Source: Bacteroidaceae bacterium
GTDB lineage: Bacteria > Bacteroidota > Bacteroidia > Bacteroidales > Bacteroidaceae
DNA length: 64,000 nt
NCBI GenBank assembly: GCA_017622815.1
Contig: JAGAQH010000012.1
Coordinates: 17,772 to 81,771, forward strand
Direction: 5' to 3'
In this document: one piece after another, positions 36,328-45,166 of the stretch
How the letters are laid out: every line of letters begins with the position of its first letter
Position numbering within the stretch: position 1 is the first letter of the stretch
Translations under genes and position numbers: made by a program
Notes under the pieces: model-generated
The model's database searches: none
Told to the model about the DNA's origin: nothing
What the model saw: only the letters and a program-made list of their open reading frames with translations

Positions 36328-39300
36328 ATGGAAATACAGAAACTTCAGAAACTCATAGGACGCTCGCCCAAGGTGAAAGCCCTGGGACGATTGCTGGCAG
36401 ACGAGGGATTGAGGGAGATAAGGCTGGGAGGACTGGTGGCAAGTGCCGCACCGGTACTCTTCTCTGCCCTGACTGAGAAGTGCCCCGAGGTGCTCACACA
36501 CCCCTACATGTTCATTATGGATGATGAGGAGCAGGCGGGCTACTTCTATCACGACCTCACACAGATACTGGGCACAAGCCAGGTGTACTTCATGCCGAGC
36601 AGTTTCCGCCGTGCCGTGAAGTACGGCCAGCGCGATGCCGGCAACGAAATACTGCGCACGAATGCACTCTCGGCACTGACGAACGGAAAACGGAAATCTG
36701 CGAGTAAGCGAGAGCAATCAAACTTGTTTGAATTGCCGAGCGGAAGCAGATTCGACGGAGTCAAAACGGAAAACGGAAATCTTGATGAACGGAAAACGGA
36801 ACCGCTCACCGCTCACCGCTCATCCGCCCACCTCTTTGTGGTCACTTACCCCGAGGCTCTGACCGAACTGGTGGTGAGCAAAAAGGACCTGCAAGACCAC
36901 ACCATTGCCTTGGCGGTAGGCGAGATGCAGGACATCAGGGAATTGCAGAAGGGACTGATGGAACAGGGCTTCCGCCGCACTGACTACGTCTACGAGCCGG
37001 GGCAGTTTGCCGTCCGCGGCTCGCTGGTGGACGTGTACAGTTTCTCGCACGAGCACCCTTTCCGCATAGATTTCTTCGGCGACGAGATAGACAGCATACG
37101 CACCTTCGACGTGCAGAGCCAGTTGTCGCTGGAACGACTGAAGGAAGTGCGCATAGTGCCGGAACTGGCACAGGACCGGGACGGGCGCATCTGCATACTG
37201 GACTTCCTGCCCGAAAGCACACGCCTGGTGATGCACGACCGCGTCTTCCTCTGCGACGAGGTGGACCGCATCTGGCAGGAGGGTTTCTCCCTGTCGGCAC
37301 GCATTGTGGAGATGGAAGAGGGCAGCAACGGAACAGACGGCAGCACGGCCCTGGTGCGCGAACACGTGCTTACGGAACCTGACAAGTTCCGCCACCGCCT
37401 CCTGGACTTCCGCACAATCCTGCTGGACACGGCCGCAAGCGGACAGGCCAACCTGTCGTTCAACATAAGCCCCCAGCCCATCTTCCACAAGAACTTCAAC
37501 CTGCTCACACGCGAACTCCTGCGCTACCAGCACGAGGACTACGACATATACATCCTGGCGGACAGCACCAAGCAGACGGACCGTCTGGAGAGCATCTTCC
37601 ACGACATGCAACTGGGCATACGCTTCACTCCCGTAGAGAAAACCCTGCACGAGGGGTTCGTGGACCACGACCGGCGGTTGGTACTCTTCACCGACCATCA
37701 GATATTCGACCGCTTCCACAAGTACAACCTGCGCTCGGAGCATGCCCGGAGGGGCAAGATGGCGCTGACGCTGAAAGAGATACAGCAGTTCCAACTGGGC
37801 GACTACGTGGTGCACATAGACCATGGCGTAGGTCGCTTCGGCGGACTCATCACCATACCCGAGGGCGAGCGCATGGTGGAGAAGATACGCATAAACTACG
37901 ATGGCGGAGGCGTCATCTACGTTTCCATACATGCCCTGCACAAGGTGTCGAAGTACAAGGGGCAGGACGGCACTCCGCCCAAGGTGAACAAACTGGGTGG
38001 CCGCGCATGGGAGAACCTGAAGGAGCGCACCAAGAAGAAGATAAAGGACATAGCACGCGACCTGATACGCCTCTACAGCCGCCGCCGGCAGGAAAAGGGT
38101 TTCCGCTTCTCGCCGGACACATACATGCAGACGGAACTCGAAGCGTCCTTCCTCTACGAGGACACTCCCGACCAGTTGAAGGCCACACAGGAGGTGAAGG
38201 CCGACATGGAGCGCCAGCGCCCGATGGACCGCCTAGTGTGCGGCGACGTGGGCTTCGGAAAGACGGAAGTGGCCATACGCGCCGCCTTCAAGGCCGCCAC
38301 GGACGGCAAGCAGGTGGCCGTACTCGTGCCCACCACGGTGCTGGCATACCAGCACTACCGCACCTTCACCTCACGCCTGAAGGACATGCCCGTAAGGGTG
38401 GATTATCTCTCACGTGCACGCTCGGCAAAGGACACCAGGGAACTGCTCGCCGACCTGAAGGACGGAAAGATAAACATCATCATAGGCACGCACCGGCTCA
38501 TAGGCAAGAGTGTGAAGTTCCAGGACCTGGGCCTGCTCATCATCGACGAGGAGCAGAAGTTCGGAGTCTCCACCAAGGAGAAACTGCGCCAGATGAAGAC
38601 CAACGTGGACACACTCACACTGACCGCCACACCCATACCTCGCACCCTGCAGTTCTCGCTCATGGGGGCACGCGACCTGAGCGTCATACAGACTCCCCCA
38701 CCCAACCGCTACCCCATACAGACACAGGTATGCTGCTTCTCGGCCGACGTCATTGCCGAGGCGGTAAGTTTCGAGATGAGCCGCAACGGACAGGCCTACA
38801 TCGTGTCCAACCGCATATCCTCCCTGCCCGAACTGGAAAGCATAGTGCGCAAGTACGTTCCCGACGCCAGAGTGGTGACAGGACACGGACAGATGTCGCC
38901 CGAGAAACTGGAGGAGATTATCCTGGGCTTCGTGAACCACGACTACGACGTGCTCATCTCCACCACCATCATAGAGAGCGGCATAGACATACCTAATGCC
39001 AACACCATCATCGTATGCTCGGCACAGAACTTCGGCCTGTCCGACCTGCACCAGATGCGAGGTCGTGTGGGACGAAGCAACCGCAAGGCATTCTGCTATC
39101 TGCTGGCACCTCCGTTCTCAGGCCTGAACCCCGAGGCACGCCGACGCCTGCAGGCCATAGAAACCTTCTCCGACCTGGGAAGCGGCATACACATAGCCAT
39201 GCAGGACCTGGACATACGAGGGGCGGGAAACCTGCTTGGAGCGGAGCAGAGCGGCTTCATTGCCGACCTGGGCTACGAGACCTACCAGAAGATTCTCTCC

Positions 39301-39855
39301 GAGGCGGTGAAGGAACTAAGAAACGAGGAGTTCCAAGACCTCTATGCCGAGGAAGCCAACAAGGTGGCAAGCGAGGCACAGGCCACGGACTTCGTGGACG
39401 AATGCCAGTTGGAGACCGACCTGCCGGCACACCTGCCCGAAACCTACGTGCCCACCAGCAGCGAGCGCATGCTCCTCTACCGCGAACTCGACCAGATGGA
39501 GCAGGACCACCAGATAGAGGCTTTCTGCACCAGGTTGAAGGACCGCTTCGGCCCCATGCCCAAGGAGGCCGAGGACCTGTGCAACCTCGTACGCCTGCGC
39601 CGCCTTGGCAAACAACTGGGTGCCGAGCGCCTGGTGCTGAAGAACGGCCAGATGCGCCTCTACTTCGTCCAATCCGAGCAGAGTCCCTATTACCAGGGCC
39701 ATGCCTTCGGCCAGATAGTGGCATACTACACCATCAATGCCGCCAACTGCCAACTCTCCGAGCGCAACGGCCACAAGTTCCTCAACATAGCCCGCGTGGG
39801 CAACGTACGGACAGCACTCACCACACTGGAGAACATATCCGCAATAAAGCCATAA
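36328..39855 (+). CDS. mfd: Transcription-repair coupling factor Mfd with a repeat-derived insertion
   Basis: 1175 residues against about 1120 in relatives. Mfd removes stalled RNA polymerase and recruits UvrA for repair. UvrB-like N-terminal modules are followed by the RNA-polymerase-interacting domain (GDYVVHIDHGVGRFGG). Then come the helicase motor with VCGDVGFGKTEVAIRAAF (Walker A), IIDEEQKFG (DEEQ box), TATPIPRTLQ and QMRGRVGRSNRKAFCYLL, and a TRCF domain (YVPTSSERMLLYREL). Residues about 119-167 are not Mfd-like: they are encoded by heptamer repeats and a palindrome (36682-36828) and interrupt the conserved run between EILRTNALSAL and HLFVVTYPEAL without breaking the frame. A terminator follows the stop. 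Confidence 0.95.
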   Translation: MEIQKLQKLIGRSPKVKALGRLLADEGLREIRLGGLVASAAPVLFSALTEKCPEVLTHPYMFIMDDEEQAGYFYHDLTQILGTSQVYFMPSSFRRAVKYGQRDAGNEILRTNALSALTNGKRKSASKREQSNLFELPSGSRFDGVKTENGNLDERKTEPLTAHRSSAHLFVVTYPEALTELVVSKKDLQDHTIALAVGEMQDIRELQKGLMEQGFRRTDYVYEPGQFAVRGSLVDVYSFSHEHPFRIDFFGDEIDSIRTFDVQSQLSLERLKEVRIVPELAQDRDGRICILDFLPESTRLVMHDRVFLCDEVDRIWQEGFSLSARIVEMEEGSNGTDGSTALVREHVLTEPDKFRHRLLDFRTILLDTAASGQANLSFNISPQPIFHKNFNLLTRELLRYQHEDYDIYILADSTKQTDRLESIFHDMQLGIRFTPVEKTLHEGFVDHDRRLVLFTDHQIFDRFHKYNLRSEHARRGKMALTLKEIQQFQLGDYVVHIDHGVGRFGGLITIPEGERMVEKIRINYDGGGVIYVSIHALHKVSKYKGQDGTPPKVNKLGGRAWENLKERTKKKIKDIARDLIRLYSRRRQEKGFRFSPDTYMQTELEASFLYEDTPDQLKATQEVKADMERQRPMDRLVCGDVGFGKTEVAIRAAFKAATDGKQVAVLVPTTVLAYQHYRTFTSRLKDMPVRVDYLSRARSAKDTRELLADLKDGKINIIIGTHRLIGKSVKFQDLGLLIIDEEQKFGVSTKEKLRQMKTNVDTLTLTATPIPRTLQFSLMGARDLSVIQTPPPNRYPIQTQVCCFSADVIAEAVSFEMSRNGQAYIVSNRISSLPELESIVRKYVPDARVVTGHGQMSPEKLEEIILGFVNHDYDVLISTTIIESGIDIPNANTIIVCSAQNFGLSDLHQMRGRVGRSNRKAFCYLLAPPFSGLNPEARRRLQAIETFSDLGSGIHIAMQDLDIRGAGNLLGAEQSGFIADLGYETYQKILSEAVKELRNEEFQDLYAEEANKVASEAQATDFVDECQLETDLPAHLPETYVPTSSERMLLYRELDQMEQDHQIEAFCTRLKDRFGPMPKEAEDLCNLVRLRRLGKQLGAERLVLKNGQMRLYFVQSEQSPYYQGHAFGQIVAYYTINAANCQLSERNGHKFLNIARVGNVRTALTTLENISAIKP
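36682..36828. repeat. In-frame palindromic/heptamer repeat inside mfd
   Basis: About 147 bases (49 codons). AACGGAA units occur at 36682-36695, 36765-36779 and 36788-36800. A 58-base imperfect hairpin spans 36695-36752, with arms AATCTGC / GCAGATT and centre GCAATCAAAC-TTG-TTTGAATTGC. Three CGCTCAC heptamers lie at about 36803-36823. The same AACGGAA heptamer array sits after miaA at 2153. Confidence 0.85.
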
Positions 39856-39878
39856 CCGCCTTATACGGATACAAAAAC

Positions 39879-39916
39879 ACGCCGCCCCCGATGTGAAGTC
39901 ATCAGGGGCGGCGTTT
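39879..39916 (+). terminator. Terminator of mfd (possibly bidirectional)
   Basis: ACGCCGCCCC / GGGGCGGCGT stem (39879-39888 with 39905-39914), followed by TTATAT on the plus strand; the minus strand has TTTTTG. It separates mfd from the convergent outer-membrane protein gene. Confidence 0.75.
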
Positions 39917-39950
39917 ATATGTGGTGTACAATAATGTGTCTTCGGCAGAA

Positions 39951-41513
39951 TCAGAACCTTACACCCAATGTGGCGGTGATGCTATGACGGCTGAGGTCCA
40001 CGGGAATGGGAGACATCTCAACATTGCTATAGAAGGAGTCGAATGCATAGTACTCGCCCTTCTGATGCCTGTACTTATATGCCAGGTCGGCATAGAACCA
40101 CTTGTAGCGGTAGCCCAGGCCGAAGGTGGCTATGTGAGTGTCCGACAGGTTCATGTAGTCAAGACCGGTGGGATATGCCAAGGCATTGTCTGAGAAATAG
40201 GGGTCCCAATAGGAGTCCGGAGTTGTAGTGGAGGTGATGTAGTTGTAGCCGGCACGCACCGCCAGGGCGCTGACGGGCTTGAACTCCATACCCGCACGCA
40301 GGGTGTGCTGGGGCTTGAACATCATCTCGGTAATGTCCTTGAAATCCTGGTCCACGGTGGTACCGCCATAGGAAGAGGGGTAGCGAGTGCTTGCACCGGG
40401 ATAGTTGGCATACTCATACTCCAGTCCCCATGCAAAGTTGGTGGAGACGGTGCTGCCCATCTGTGCACGCACCTTCCAGGGAGTGGTGATGCGGTACTCA
40501 AGATAGTTGACGTAGGAGTCCGAGAGATCGTAAACGTAATGTGTGTAATACTGGCCGGGGGCGGGGTCGTAGAAGGCCTTGCCTGCCTTGTCGTCCCAGT
40601 AGTACTTGGTGGTGAGGCTCTGGTCGTCAATGTACTTCAGATTGTACCATGTGGGGGTCTCCACAGTGAATCCCAAGCGGAAGGGACTGGACTCGAAGGG
40701 GCGAACAATGGCACCGAACTTGAGATTGAATCCGTTGCCAGTGATGATCTGCTCGTTGACATAACCGAAGTCCTGAATCTGCCCGAACTCGTCGGTACGC
40801 TGTTCCCAGTAGTCGGTACCGCGACGGAAGTCCACGTTGTCCACTCCCACGGTCATGCCTATGAAGTAGCGGTTCTCCAGATTCATGCTCAGGTTGAACT
40901 CGTATGCATTGAGCGAACCGCGTGACACAGAGAGCGTGCTGTTGGGGTCGGAAGGATCCTTTACAATCACATCGTCGAACAGACCGCTTGTTTCCGCAAG
41001 ATTATACAAGGTGTTGTAATACGTCTCGGGACGGCCATAGAGCTGCCCCCTGTTGTCGTAGGCCTCACCTGCCAAGCCATAGAGTTGGTCGGCCCATGAC
41101 GCGGCGGTATAGGTTTCACCGAAGAAACTGTTGTTATAATCCGCCTTCTTCTGGTAGTTGAAGGAGAGGTTGATGTTGCGCAACTTGCCGCTGCCCTTGA
41201 ACGAAGCCACGGCACCTATCTGATTGAACTGGCCGAAGGTGCCGGCGGCCATTCCCTTGGCGCTGTTGTTTCCCAACCACGAGGCTCCGGCGGTCAGAGA
41301 CATCTCGTTCTTGGAAATCATGCCAAGACCGGCAGGATTGCTGCTGATGACGGAGAGATCGGCGCCGAGGGCGCCCATGGCACCACCCATACCCACAAAT
41401 CGTGATGTACCGAATACATCAGAGGTGTTGATGATGGTATTGTTCAAATATGGGTCCTGAGCCGACGCCGTAAGACAGAGGGCAGAAAGGGCCAAAAGAC
41501 ATATCTTCTTCAT
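39951..41513 (-). CDS. Outer-membrane beta-barrel protein, OmpP1/FadL-like
   Basis: 520 residues from ATG 41513. Signal peptide MKKICLLALSALCLTASAQ. MGGAMGALGADLSVISSNPAGLG resembles the FadL/Toluene_X start, and the rest is amphipathic beta strands rich in Tyr and Trp, ending TATLGVRF. It is probably a hydrophobic-substrate or related channel of the outer membrane; family members are often annotated as hemin receptor without proof. The open frame extends upstream to 41618 through tandem heptamers, which I treat as non-coding. It is last in a run of minus-strand genes from 47.6 kb. Confidence 0.8.
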   Translation of the reverse strand: MKKICLLALSALCLTASAQDPYLNNTIINTSDVFGTSRFVGMGGAMGALGADLSVISSNPAGLGMISKNEMSLTAGASWLGNNSAKGMAAGTFGQFNQIGAVASFKGSGKLRNINLSFNYQKKADYNNSFFGETYTAASWADQLYGLAGEAYDNRGQLYGRPETYYNTLYNLAETSGLFDDVIVKDPSDPNSTLSVSRGSLNAYEFNLSMNLENRYFIGMTVGVDNVDFRRGTDYWEQRTDEFGQIQDFGYVNEQIITGNGFNLKFGAIVRPFESSPFRLGFTVETPTWYNLKYIDDQSLTTKYYWDDKAGKAFYDPAPGQYYTHYVYDLSDSYVNYLEYRITTPWKVRAQMGSTVSTNFAWGLEYEYANYPGASTRYPSSYGGTTVDQDFKDITEMMFKPQHTLRAGMEFKPVSALAVRAGYNYITSTTTPDSYWDPYFSDNALAYPTGLDYMNLSDTHIATFGLGYRYKWFYADLAYKYRHQKGEYYAFDSFYSNVEMSPIPVDLSRHSITATLGVRF

Positions 41514-41545
41514 AATGGTTTCTATGATGTAATTGTTAGTAGAGT

Positions 41546-41637
41546 TCAGATGACAGAGTACAGAGTACAGAGTACAGATGACGGATGATTTAAACGTTAA
41601 ACATGAAACTTGAAACATGAAACATGAAACTTAAAAC
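41546..41637. repeat. Heptamer tandem repeats between two exported-protein genes
   Basis: ACAGAGT-type heptamers occur three times (about 41555-41577), followed by GAAACAT/GAAACTT heptamers (about 41600-41632). They have the same 7-base period as the AACGGAA and CGCTCAC arrays elsewhere in the window, with different sequence. Confidence 0.75.
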
Positions 41638-41639
41638 CT

Positions 41640-42830
41640 CTATCTTCCACGTCCACCGCCACGGGAGCCGCCACCGTGAGAGCCAAAGCCTCCACCACCA
41701 TGGGAGCCGAAACCTCCACCTCTGGAAGAAGATGAAAAACTGCCTCCGGAACGGCTGGAAGAGCGGTCGACGCTACGGCTTGTGGAGCGCTCGGTGCTAC
41801 GGCTGGAAGAGCGGTCAACACTACGGCTGGCAGAGCGGTTGGAACTACGGTCAACATTGCGGTTTGTGGTGCGGTCGGTAGAGCGATTTACCGCACGTTC
41901 GGTACGGCGCTCAGACGAGCGGTCAATGGTTCTGCTTCCGGAACGGCTGGAGGAGCGGTCGGTAACACGGTTGTAGCGATCTATTGCGCGGTCGCTGAAA
42001 CGTGAAGAACGGTCGTTCACACGGCCAGGAGCACGGCTTGAAACGGTATTGCGTCTGCCGGTACTGCCTTCATAACGCCCGCTGGCACCAACGCGGTTGC
42101 TACGGTCTACTATACGGGTACGCCCATAGTCGCGGTTGCGCTCCGTGGAAATACGCGGACCATGTCCGTAGTATCCGCCATGTCCCCAATGAGGGTGATG
42201 ATGGTGATGAGGATAATAGCCCGGCCAATAGGGATTCCAATAACTGCCCCAGTAGCCAACGCCCCATCCCACAGAATACCATCCTCCGTAATAATAGGGA
42301 CGATACCAGGGGTCCCAGTACCAGGGATCCCAACTCCATGGATTGTAAACATAGGAAACACGGTTCCAATACCAGGGATCATAGAAATGGCAGCCATGGA
42401 AACGAGCCAGACGAAGGCCATAATAGAAGTCCATGTCGTCACCGTCGGAGTATCCCTGGCTATAGCCCTCGCTATACCCCAAATCGTAGAGGCTCTGCGC
42501 AGAAAGTTCGTAGGTCTGCGCCTGACGGGTGTCTGCCTCCTGGGCATCAGCATACAGAGTGTCGGCCGATGTGGAGGAATATCGTCTGCCACGTCTGTTG
42601 TACTCGTCCACATCACGCAGTTCGGATGTAGCCACGACACCGGAAACCGGTGCATGGACAGGCTCTTCTGTCTCATACACTATCTCAACCTTGTGAGTGG
42701 TCTTCTCTGCCTTGGGGGCAGTCTCCTTCTTCTCCTTCCTGGAGGTGAAATACATATCGTCCTCCTGTGCCATAGCCACGGAGGAAAGTGTCAGCATCAA
42801 AGTGCCAAGTAGTATTGTCAGGTGTTTCAT
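41640..42830 (-). CDS. Exported low-complexity protein (Trp/Tyr-rich core, Ser-Arg tail)
   Basis: 396 residues. Signal peptide MKHLTILLGTLMLTLSSVAMAQ. An acidic/polar section (about 22-125) carries the GYSEGYSQGYSDGDD repeat, followed by a core very rich in Trp, Tyr, Pro and His (about 125-225: WYWDPWY and HHHHHPHW stretches). Next comes a long Arg/Ser/Asp tail of DRSSxRS repeats (about 230-370) and a Gly-rich end (GGGGFGSHGGGSRGGG). No enzyme fold. The His cluster could bind metal and the basic tail could bind polyanions; both are guesses. It has its own TATCTTTG -7 element and lies between prmA and an outer-membrane protein gene. Confidence 0.8.
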   Translation of the reverse strand: MKHLTILLGTLMLTLSSVAMAQEDDMYFTSRKEKKETAPKAEKTTHKVEIVYETEEPVHAPVSGVVATSELRDVDEYNRRGRRYSSTSADTLYADAQEADTRQAQTYELSAQSLYDLGYSEGYSQGYSDGDDMDFYYGLRLARFHGCHFYDPWYWNRVSYVYNPWSWDPWYWDPWYRPYYYGGWYSVGWGVGYWGSYWNPYWPGYYPHHHHHPHWGHGGYYGHGPRISTERNRDYGRTRIVDRSNRVGASGRYEGSTGRRNTVSSRAPGRVNDRSSRFSDRAIDRYNRVTDRSSSRSGSRTIDRSSERRTERAVNRSTDRTTNRNVDRSSNRSASRSVDRSSSRSTERSTSRSVDRSSSRSGGSFSSSSRGGGFGSHGGGGFGSHGGGSRGGGRGR

Positions 42831-42869
42831 ATCTCAATATAATTACGTTAGATGAGGTTTTCTATGGGT

Positions 42870-42877
42870 CAAAGATA
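42870..42877 (-). promoter_or_regulatory. -7 element of the low-complexity exported protein gene
   Basis: Minus-strand TATCTTTG, 39 bases upstream of the ATG at 42830. Confidence 0.65.
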
Positions 42878-42916
42878 CGATTTTACCCGCGAAGTCCAAT
42901 GGGCATTACCCTATTA

Positions 42917-43834
42917 TTAATAGGATTTTTCCTTTTTTAGCAAAAGTAAAGACCAATTGGCATCCTGTTGCTGAAGAACGGGATACAGGCAATGATTGGC
43001 CGCTTCGGAAAGCAGAACTGGCACATCTTCGGTATAGAAACCGCTCAACAGCAGTTCTCCTCCACTGGGCAGGCAGGAGGCAAAGCGCGGCATGTCCGCC
43101 AGAAGGATATTCCGGTTGATGTTGGCAATGAGAAGCGTAGGAGAGAAAGATGCCGCCTCTGACTCTGCAGCCCCCCCGGAAGCAGACGCCGGACATGGCA
43201 GGACACTGCTGTCTCCGAGGTGTACCTCCACGGCATCCAGAATACCGTTCAGCAGAAGGTTGTCCTTGGCGTTGCGTACGCTCCACTCGTCAATATCATA
43301 GGCAAACACACGGGCAGCACCAAGCATGCGGCACAGAATGGCAAGAATGCCGGTGCCGGTGCCGGCATCTACAACATGGCGTCCTGCCATGGGCATAGAG
43401 AGCAGTTGACGCAATATCATACGCGTGGTTTCATGCGTGCCTGTGCCAAAAGCCTGACAGGGGTTTATGCGAATGTCGTACTGAGACTCGGGGACATCGT
43501 CATGTGCTGTATCGTGAATGACAATGACAGGCTTTGCATTGTCCTCATCGGAAATCACTATAGGTACGAAGCCGTCCTGCTCCCACTGGCGGTTCCAGTT
43601 CTCGTCGGGAGCCTCGGAAACATTGTATGTGATGTCGGTATCGGGCAGGGGAAACTCTCCTATGGCACGTTCCACACCATCCTGGGCATACACGGCCTGT
43701 TGCACCCATGCCGAGAGGCCTTCATCGGAAGGTTCGAATGCTTCAAAGCCTTCATCCGCAAGCAATGCACTAAGGATGTCCGTTGCTACCTCGGAATTAG
43801 GCGATATGCGAAAACTGACTTCGTAATACTTCAT
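42917..43834 (-). CDS. prmA: Ribosomal protein L11 methyltransferase
   Basis: 305 residues. PrmA trimethylates L11 with S-adenosylmethionine. The N-terminal substrate-binding domain (about 1-100) is followed by the methyltransferase domain with INPCQAFGTGTHETTRM, SAM-binding VDAGTGTGILAILCRMLGA, and LIANINRNILL (the NxxxN/NI motif). The loop near 225-245 (CPASASGGAAESEAASFSP) is an unusual small-residue insertion before the NIN motif. It lies 72 bases downstream of the permease gene on the same strand. Confidence 0.94.
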   Translation of the reverse strand: MKYYEVSFRISPNSEVATDILSALLADEGFEAFEPSDEGLSAWVQQAVYAQDGVERAIGEFPLPDTDITYNVSEAPDENWNRQWEQDGFVPIVISDEDNAKPVIVIHDTAHDDVPESQYDIRINPCQAFGTGTHETTRMILRQLLSMPMAGRHVVDAGTGTGILAILCRMLGAARVFAYDIDEWSVRNAKDNLLLNGILDAVEVHLGDSSVLPCPASASGGAAESEAASFSPTLLIANINRNILLADMPRFASCLPSGGELLLSGFYTEDVPVLLSEAANHCLYPVLQQQDANWSLLLLKKEKSY

Positions 43835-43906
43835 TCTTATCTATATATACCTTATTATTTATAATATACACCTATGCCTACATGGCAGGAAACCGTATTC
43901 AAGCCA

Positions 43907-45142
43907 TCACTCAAATCTGATGCTTCGTGCGGGATGTATGCGGCTTACCACATGGGTGGGTACAATAAGCACAAGTATGCATGCGGCAAGGGTGACAATG
44001 TTGACTATGACGATGCCCCACACGGAAATGAACACAGGGACACGGGCAAGATAATAACTTTCTGGGTCGAGAGCGACAATACCGGTGGCCTTCTGTATGA
44101 AAAGCAATGCAAGGGCTATGACGTTTCCGAAGAACAGCCCGCGCAAGACAATCATGGCAGAAAGATACAGGAAAACGGAGCGCAACTGTCTGTTTGTCGC
44201 TCCCATAGCCTTCATTACACCTATGAAACGAGTGCGCTCCAGTATAATGACGAGCAAGCCGCTCACCATCGTCACACCGGCAACACATATCATCAGCACA
44301 AGAATGGCCACAACATTCGTGTCCAACAATGTGAGCCAAGAGAAAACCTGCGGGAACAACTCGTCTACACGAGGTGTGGCATAGTATTGGCCATAGGCGT
44401 CCTCCCTCATGAAAAACATGGAGGACAGGCTTGCCGCAACCGTATCCATGCTGTTGAAATCATCCAGAATTACTTCGGCTCCGCTGTACTGGTCCTCCTT
44501 CCATCCGGACAGGCGCTGGACCGTGCGCACATCGGCATAGCACATTTTGCCGTCGAAATCGGCCATGTTGGTCTGGTACACTCCAGATACGAGAAAGCGG
44601 CGTGCACGCAGACTCTTGTCGAAGAAATAGGCATATATCTTCTGGCCTACCTCTACCTGCAATGCAGATGCCAGGGAAGCGGAGAGAAGAATGCTGTCGG
44701 ATGGAGCACCGCCATGTCCGAATAAAGGCACGGTGCCTGACAGAAGGTTGTCGGAAAGGAACGAGGAATCGAATGTGGAATCCACACCTCGGAAATATAA
44801 TCCACGGAAGGCATGGTCTGTCTTTAGCATGCCGGTGCATAGCGCAAAGCGTTGTACGTGTGCTACGCCATACAAAGCGGAAATCTCCTTGCAAAGAGAA
44901 TCGGAAACCTCTATCGGAGCACCGTTGTTACGATAGAGGGTTTCCGAATTTACTACCTGTATGTGTCCTACCAAGGATGCTATCCTACCCTTTATCTCCC
45001 GTTGGAAGCCTATGGTGACACATATACTGATTATCATAACCAAGATGCCTACGGCAACACCGGCAGTGGCAATGCGTACCGCGGATGCAGAGGCACGACC
45101 GGCCTCACCACCCTGATATATCCTCTTGGCTACGAAATACAT
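43907..45142 (-). CDS. FtsX/LolC-family ABC transporter permease
   Basis: 411 residues. One N-terminal membrane segment (about 24-48: AVRIATAGVAVGILVMIISICVTIG), a large periplasmic domain, then three C-terminal segments (about 275-295, 320-345, 370-395): the MacB/LolC/LolE layout with GVMKAMGATNRQLRSVF-type coupling motif. The LolCE proteins extract lipoproteins from the inner membrane, but without an ATPase gene alongside the substrate is uncertain. It is preceded by an aminotransferase gene 24 bases upstream. Confidence 0.9.
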   Translation of the reverse strand: MYFVAKRIYQGGEAGRASASAVRIATAGVAVGILVMIISICVTIGFQREIKGRIASLVGHIQVVNSETLYRNNGAPIEVSDSLCKEISALYGVAHVQRFALCTGMLKTDHAFRGLYFRGVDSTFDSSFLSDNLLSGTVPLFGHGGAPSDSILLSASLASALQVEVGQKIYAYFFDKSLRARRFLVSGVYQTNMADFDGKMCYADVRTVQRLSGWKEDQYSGAEVILDDFNSMDTVAASLSSMFFMREDAYGQYYATPRVDELFPQVFSWLTLLDTNVVAILVLMICVAGVTMVSGLLVIILERTRFIGVMKAMGATNRQLRSVFLYLSAMIVLRGLFFGNVIALALLFIQKATGIVALDPESYYLARVPVFISVWGIVIVNIVTLAACILVLIVPTHVVSRIHPARSIRFE

Positions 45143-45166
45143 ATCACATGGTTAGCATATGAATGA

